From Silurus meridionalis (taxonomy: Eukaryota; Chordata; Actinopteri; Siluriformes; Siluridae), in contig NC_060906.1 in NCBI RefSeq assembly GCF_014805685.1, forward strand, positions 14,276,164 to 14,340,163: a DNA stretch of 64,000 bases, in the 5' to 3' direction. How positions within the stretch are numbered: position 1 is the stretch's first letter; each line of letters opens with the position of its first letter. Positions 58,685 through 64,000 of this stretch are shown here, piece by piece. The position numbers and the translations under genes were made by a program. The notes beneath the pieces were generated by a model. It was not told where the DNA came from and did not search any database. It saw only the letters and a list, made by a program, of their open reading frames with translations.

Positions 58685-59767
58685 GTAAATGCCCCACTTT
58701 TGTCAATAAACTGTGTAAATTGTATTTATTTATTTGATAGACTGTACGAAATATCAAATTGCAGACTCTGTGATCCAACTTCATAACATTAGTCTGCATA
58801 TGTTTAGTATTGTCATTTATCTACATGCAGTGGCTTATATACAATGGATTGAAATATCATTTCTCTAGGACCATGGTGCAGTACAATAGGAAAGTGTACA
58901 GAAGTCCGTAATAACGATGCTTGGGAATAATAAACCAGTTATGTGTCAACTTGAAATGAACCTGACTGCTATGTGGCATGTGATGTCTTGTTACTCATTT
59001 ACAGTAAAAAAAAAAAATTCACATTACCTTAAAAGAAACTGGGTAATTGCATTTTTCAGCCAATTTAATGGAAACTGCTATGAGGAAAACATTTAGAAAT
59101 TGTCAGTTATTAAATGTTGTTCTGAACATCACTCTTGATCACCGTAGGAAAACCGCAAAGAATCAGTTATTGAAATTCTCTGCATAACTGAAATGCTTTT
59201 TAGACACATAGCTCTGAGGTACTGACACATTCAAGATCATTGGTACAGTTTTGAACTTGAGATCTGAATGTAGAGTATACATGCACAGCAGTGGTCCTGC
59301 AAATCTCCTACTTATCATAATCTTATTAACAGTATTAAGACAATTGCAGTTTAGTCTAATTCCTCGTCTGTCTCTCTGTCGCTCTCTTTCTCTGCCATTG
59401 CTTAACTACTGCTCTGTAACTTAACTACTGTTTTTTTGTCCTGATGTCCAAATGTAATTGCATTCTTAAAATGGCAACTGAATTGTCAGACAATACTAAA
59501 AAAAAAAAAAAAAACATTTTGGATTTGTAATAGCAGTCTTGTGACTATAAAGGTTGTTTAGTGGTAATTCTAATTTAAGGTCGGTGTGAATGATGGAAAC
59601 ATTCCCTGTGTTTGAGACCCACATTAGAATATCTGCACAATTCATAAGGCATTTTCAAAATTCTATGATTACTATGATTAAGATGATGAATATGAACACA
59701 GCATATCTTCACAACATCTCTCCACATATAATATTCCAGTCTAACTATTGTCTGTGCTTTCTTCCAG

Positions 59768-59870
59768 GAATGAATATGTAGCTAAGACAGCCCAGTGCTT
59801 AGAGCAGAAAATTCCAGTAATCTGCTCAGTGTCTGGTTCACAGGAGGCCGAGGCCAAGATTATGGATTAA
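59768..59870 (+). CDS. pcare: Candidate pcare exon 2
   Basis: Acceptor TTTCTTCCAG is followed by GAATGAATATGTAGC. Joined to AG from exon 1 it reads RNEYVAKTAQCLEQKIPVIC and so on to IMD and TAA at 59868-59870. The two-exon layout with a large first exon agrees with PCARE genes. Intron 58685-59767 contains only simple sequence. Confidence 0.6.
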
Positions 59871-60103
59871 AGGGATTAAAATCTTTTCTTTTCAGGAGAC
59901 TGAGCTAAAATGTGGCTACACTAATTCAGAGGCTAATGTAGCTAAGAAGGGCCTAAAAAAGTACATAGAAAAAGAATAAACCTAAAACAGTCAACTTAAA
60001 AAAAAAAAAAAGATAATTTTAAATAAGATCAGTCAGCTTTAGATAGTTTACAGGTGAAACACTGTTCAGAACTAATTATGTTTTTGTTAACAATTTATGC
60101 TAG

Positions 60104-60171
<68 letters not shown>

Positions 60172-61081
60172 TGTTATTGTTTATTTTAGACTTTTTATCT
60201 TGTTACATTGTCAATGAAATTCAAATATTGAGTTATTTATTATTTGTATAGTTCAAATACATCATCATGTAGATATTAAATGTGTTATATAACTAATGTT
60301 TTAAATGCCACTTAGAATTCTTAGAAATTGCTGGGGTTTTTTTGTTGTTAATGGAATTTTGAATCAAGTAGAAATCAGAACAGCACATCCTTCTGTATTA
60401 TGTATTATTTTGTATTATTTAATGTATTAAGTATAATTTATAAGTAATACTTTTCAGCTTTAGTCTTTTCATATAATACCTGCTGATCTAGATTATCTAA
60501 ACTTCCAAGGCCTTTGCTCTTTATGTTTTAAGGTCTGAATTATGTCAGGGTCACTACTGGGCGATGCATATGCTGGGTTAAATGAACCAAAGTACTTTTT
60601 TAAATGCTTGGAAGAAACTCATGTGTCAGTACTCTTCCAGTACATTTTCTGATGCAGTAAAGTCTTCATAAAAGATCAATTTTCTTTTGGTGATTTAGTG
60701 CATCTGACTTTGAAGCATCTTTCAATAGTGGAGAACCAAATAATAAAAGGAAAATAAAACTCCATATTGCAAACACTGCAAGCTGCATTACATGTGTGTA
60801 GGACCGTTTTTTTTTTTTTATCCCATTTCCAAGAATATTCTTCATACTCATAAGTGCATTTGACCTAATGAAGTTTAGTTTAAACAAGGCTGGTTTTGTT
60901 TCCCAATACTGCAGCATCCCTTTTTTAAATTATGTCCTACCAATTTTCTACCTGATTGCCCACATAAGCGAAAAATCCAGGCTGATTGTAAACAGCTCTG
61001 AAGACGACGCTAAACAAGGTCACAGTGACACCTAGTGATCAACTCAAAGGTCAATGTAAAATAGTAGCGCAAGCATAATAC
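59871..61081. other. Sequence downstream of pcare
   Basis: Probable 3' UTR at the start. (AT)n runs at about 60108-60170. Otherwise no feature is recognised. Confidence 0.6.
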
Positions 61082-61600
61082 CAGTGGCAGGCTGGCATTT
61101 GGAAACCGGGGCCTTCGGTGGGGACTTACCCGACTTAATTTACCTCTTAATACCACCACTATCACGTCGCAATTATAGAAACCATCGATACTATACAAAA
61201 ATGCTATATATGAATATTTCACATATGGAGGGTGAATACCATTTTACTAAAGCAAGAAACCAAGTAAGATATCTCCAAACCTCTAAACTACAACTGCGCC
61301 ACCTACGTCATCTGGAGCAGTTCAGAATCACTATTTGTCTAATACCATAACAAAAACATAAAAATGTAAATATATACAACCTACTCACCAGAGATACATA
61401 GTCATAATTTGCACCGCTCTTCAGAGGCTGTAAGCCAGTGGTACTGTTTGTATTCACCGGTCTGGAAGTGGTAAACAAACCCTTTTCGAGACAAGCTAGC
61501 TAGCTTTGGGGTTTGTGCATGTATCGTCTTTAGGGCATCACCAAAAAAGTCTGAAAAGAGTTTTTGATACTTCATACCTAGAGGCATCTAAATTTTTGAC
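61082..61600 (-). mobile_element. hAT fragment with TTF-type zinc-finger region
   Basis: The left end is CAGTGGCAGGCTGGC. Minus-strand reading 61587-61402 gives GFVYHFQTGEYKQYHWLTAS and EERCKL, the start of the TTF-type zinc-finger segment of a hAT transposase. The body between (61135-61400) matches the repeats at 36775-37056 and 52894-53034. The transposase is cut after the first Cys. Confidence 0.75.
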
Positions 61601-62515
61601 TGTGCTAAACTTTTAATTAAGAACTGCAAAGACTCTGCTTCATTTTCCTTCCTTCTCATTGGAAGAATGAGTGCTGAATTTAAACTTCTTTTCTCCCTGG
61701 TGAATTATCAAACATTGAACAAACACAAAACTTGGTAGGCATGTTCTAATCATGATCTGGGATAAGTTTAATGACTACCTATAGGTCAGCATTTACAATA
61801 AGATGCTATAAATATTTATTGACATCTGACATGCATTATTGCAATTCCTGCTCCAAATTTCTTAATTTTTTTCATAAATTGAATTACAGTCTTTGCATGC
61901 TGCTTCTCATTTGTTTATCCAAACCTTTTCTTGAGGGCCAAAAGTAAATGTGGCAAAAAGATAAATCTTCTCACCATCGTACTTTGGGAAAACTGAATAA
62001 TGTTTTGATACATCAAATCAGCAATTTCCTCTTGTCTCTGTTCTACTGCCTGTTCTACTTGCTGAATGTTCAGTGTGAAAAAGCATGCAGCAACTTGAAG
62101 TGCACGTGTACAATAAATAAAAAATAAACTCAAATTCATTTTTATTGTCTACATTTATAAAAAAAAAAATTTACCTTAAAAAGATAAGAAAATTTATGTC
62201 AATGGCATTCCACACCACAGGCCCTAGTTTGGGCATCTCTGATCTAGACATTTACTCCTACAGTCAGAGAATTTCACCACTGTATGTGGTCAAAACCTAC
62301 ACATCAAAAGTTTTATCTATGGTTATGGTCCTGTTGTGATTGCTTAGACAGCGATAGTCTGTTAACGTGCAGCTCAAAACATAAATAAAACTTATAACAG
62401 TAATCTTATTACAAATCTTAGTAGTTAGTCTTGAGTGACCTATGTGGCATCATATGTACAGTCTGATTACTGTGAGTCTGTATCATGCCTATAATAGGAA
62501 TGATTTCATATACAT

Positions 62516-62579
<64 letters not shown>

Positions 62580-63784
62580 CACTTACTTTACATAACTCTT
62601 ACAATAAATAATTGAAACTACAAATCATAATTAATAATTTTCCTTAAAGTTGTTTAGCCCTCCAATGCTGTTTTAATTGTAATAAAATAAAATAAAAAGG
62701 TTTCCTGTTACTGTAGTCACACTGCTTGTACTTAGGAATGTACATAACACGTACATTTCATCAATGATTCAACTGCTGAATTTAGCTAAAAATGTACAAA
62801 AATTGTCATCTTTCAGCCGACTAATGGGTTTATGGGTAATGGGTACTGATTTATTTTTTTTGCAATTGCAAATATAATAGTATATACAAACTAATAATGT
62901 GATAATGCATCAATATGACAGTAGATACAGTGTAGCCTGTATTTTGTTTAAGAATCCAAAAAGATGTAATGCTTGAGCAAGACCATTTTATTAAGATCAA
63001 ATGAACACATTTATCACCACGGAAAAGAAGACAAATAATATATACGTCACTCAACTAAAAACAAGAAAAAGAATAATGCTAATTAAAATGGTGCTGGACT
63101 GTGTTTACCATTAACATAGGGTCCTTACTATCAACCAATTCCAAAACAAGGTGTATAAATAGCGAGCAACCATCTACACTCTGTCTTCCCTTTGTGTCAC
63201 TCTCTATATTTGAGGGCTGAAATAGGATATGCTCTGAGAAAATGGAATCAAAGACATCAGCATCTTGGCAAAAAAAGTGACACTGCATTCTGCTGAACTA
63301 GCAAATACATCCCTCACAGAGATAACCTCTACCTGTTCTAAGCATTAATTACTAGCTCAAATCCAGATATATAAAGCCTAAACTGCAAGTGTACCTGAAT
63401 AAACTTTAAACAGTCTGCCAGATATTTTGTTTGTTTGTTTATCTTGCTGGCTTTATGGATCTACAGAGTGGCTGCTGGATAACAGGCTTGGTTTGCTGTT
63501 TTTATAGCGACATACAGGGGTGCCTGGATTGTTTGGTTGCTTTACAGATCTGTCGAGGTCACAGGTATGGTTCTGTTGCTTTATAGAGCAATATATAAAG
63601 CCATGAACGTGCTGCTGAATTGGTTTTGTTTATTAGCAGTCTCTAAGCAATGCCAGACTGGCTTGTGAGAAGCAGATACATTGTTCAGATGTTCAGATTG
63701 TGTTCGAACACGGCAGTGACTGAGATGAGCAGCGCAAGAGAGAGAAAGAGATTTCGAGAGAGAGAGTTAAAAGAGAAGAGAGAT
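61601..63784. other. Intergenic sequence and probable ypel5 3' UTR
   Basis: Contains (AT)n at about 62515-62577. Inverted CAGAGATGCCCAAACTAGGG at about 62239-62220 resembles a hAT terminal repeat. The portion nearest 63784 is likely the 3' UTR of ypel5 on the minus strand. Its extent cannot be fixed. Confidence 0.5.
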
Positions 63785-64000
63785 TCAGGAAGCATCAGAT
63801 GGCACATGTTCCTCAAATCCCTCACTCTCTCTTACAAGCGCTCTCTCTAGGATGACACGCCCTTCTTTGTAGCGCTGACTGTCTTCAGTGGCGAACTCAT
63901 AGATCCAGCCCAGCTTACTGTTGCAGTTTTTACAGCTGACATCGCGGACCATGTGCCGCCCAGTGAGCATCACTCGGTCCTGAACATCGCTGTACTGCAG
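63785..64000 (-). CDS. ypel5: Yippee-like 5, last coding exon (cut by window edge)
   Basis: Reverse-strand reading from the window edge gives [20 protein letters not shown], then [19 protein letters not shown] and ends [12 protein letters not shown] with TGA at 63787-63785. This is the C-terminal part (about 70 of 121 residues) of YPEL5, including the second CxxC pair of the Yippee zinc fold. YPEL5 is a small conserved protein associated with the CTLH/GID ubiquitin ligase. The earlier coding exon lies beyond the right edge. The final SDAS differs by one residue from the usual SDNS. Confidence 0.95.
   Translation of the reverse strand: MQYSDVQDRVMLTGRHMVRDVSCKNCNSKLGWIYEFATEDSQRYKEGRVILERALVRESEGFEEHVPSDAS

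Noticed and set aside
61915..62139. A 74-codon minus-strand frame with a Gln/Glu-rich segment
   Set aside because: No recognisable family, no splice context and no conservation evidence.
63079..63288. A 69-codon minus-strand frame downstream of ypel5
   Set aside because: Likely inside 3' UTR or intergenic sequence; no homology recognised.

Overview
This window is teleost nuclear DNA. The evidence is split vertebrate genes with GT-AG introns, fish-type transposons (L2, RTE, Tc1, hAT, PIF/Harbinger, BEL/Pao, Ty3/gypsy, a tRNA-derived SINE), long (TG)n, (CT)n and (AT)n microsatellites, and the pcare-ypel5 gene pair. An otophysan such as a catfish would fit, but the species cannot be fixed from sequence alone.

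Left half (1-36.7 kb): a tandem array of about 3.4-kb units. Each unit carries one intronless ANKRD9-like gene. Three copies are intact (6023-6865, 19496-20338, 22876-23718) and two are broken (26292-27133, 33552-34389). Spacers are near-identical and each contains a (TG)n tract, a (CT)n tract and an L2-type 3' tail. A 127-bp inverted repeat precedes genes 1-4. Both of its arms contain an RFX/X-box-like site, and the inner one lies exactly 116 bp before the ATG in all four copies. The array is inflated by later insertions: a 5'-truncated L2 LINE (987-4625), a BEL/Pao element (6969-17047) that itself holds a PIF/Harbinger element (8007-11081), and a 5'-deleted Ty3/gypsy element (28965-33495). 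The array continues past the left edge.

Middle (36.7-44.6 kb): a graveyard with a dead GPRC6A-like exon interrupted by a short L2 tail, an RTE LINE fragment, a GC-rich LTR element with a 688-codon gag-like frame facing an inverted partial copy of itself, a Tc1 relic and a solo LTR.

Right part (44.6-64 kb): a complete six-exon class C GPCR gene (44650-52909, GPRC6A-like, 834 residues) whose introns hold nested DNA transposons and whose stop codon lies in a hAT-like repeat. It is followed by pcare (55939-59870, two exons, photoreceptor ciliary protein, with an apparent frame change near the end of exon 1) and the last coding exon of ypel5 on the minus strand at the right edge.

Host genes are therefore the ANKRD9-like family (probable ubiquitin-ligase adaptors), a nutrient or odorant-type receptor, a photoreceptor cilium protein and a Yippee-family protein. 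Nothing suggests an operon-like functional link. The strongest candidate for something undescribed is the amplified ANKRD9-like gene coupled to a paired X-box palindrome.
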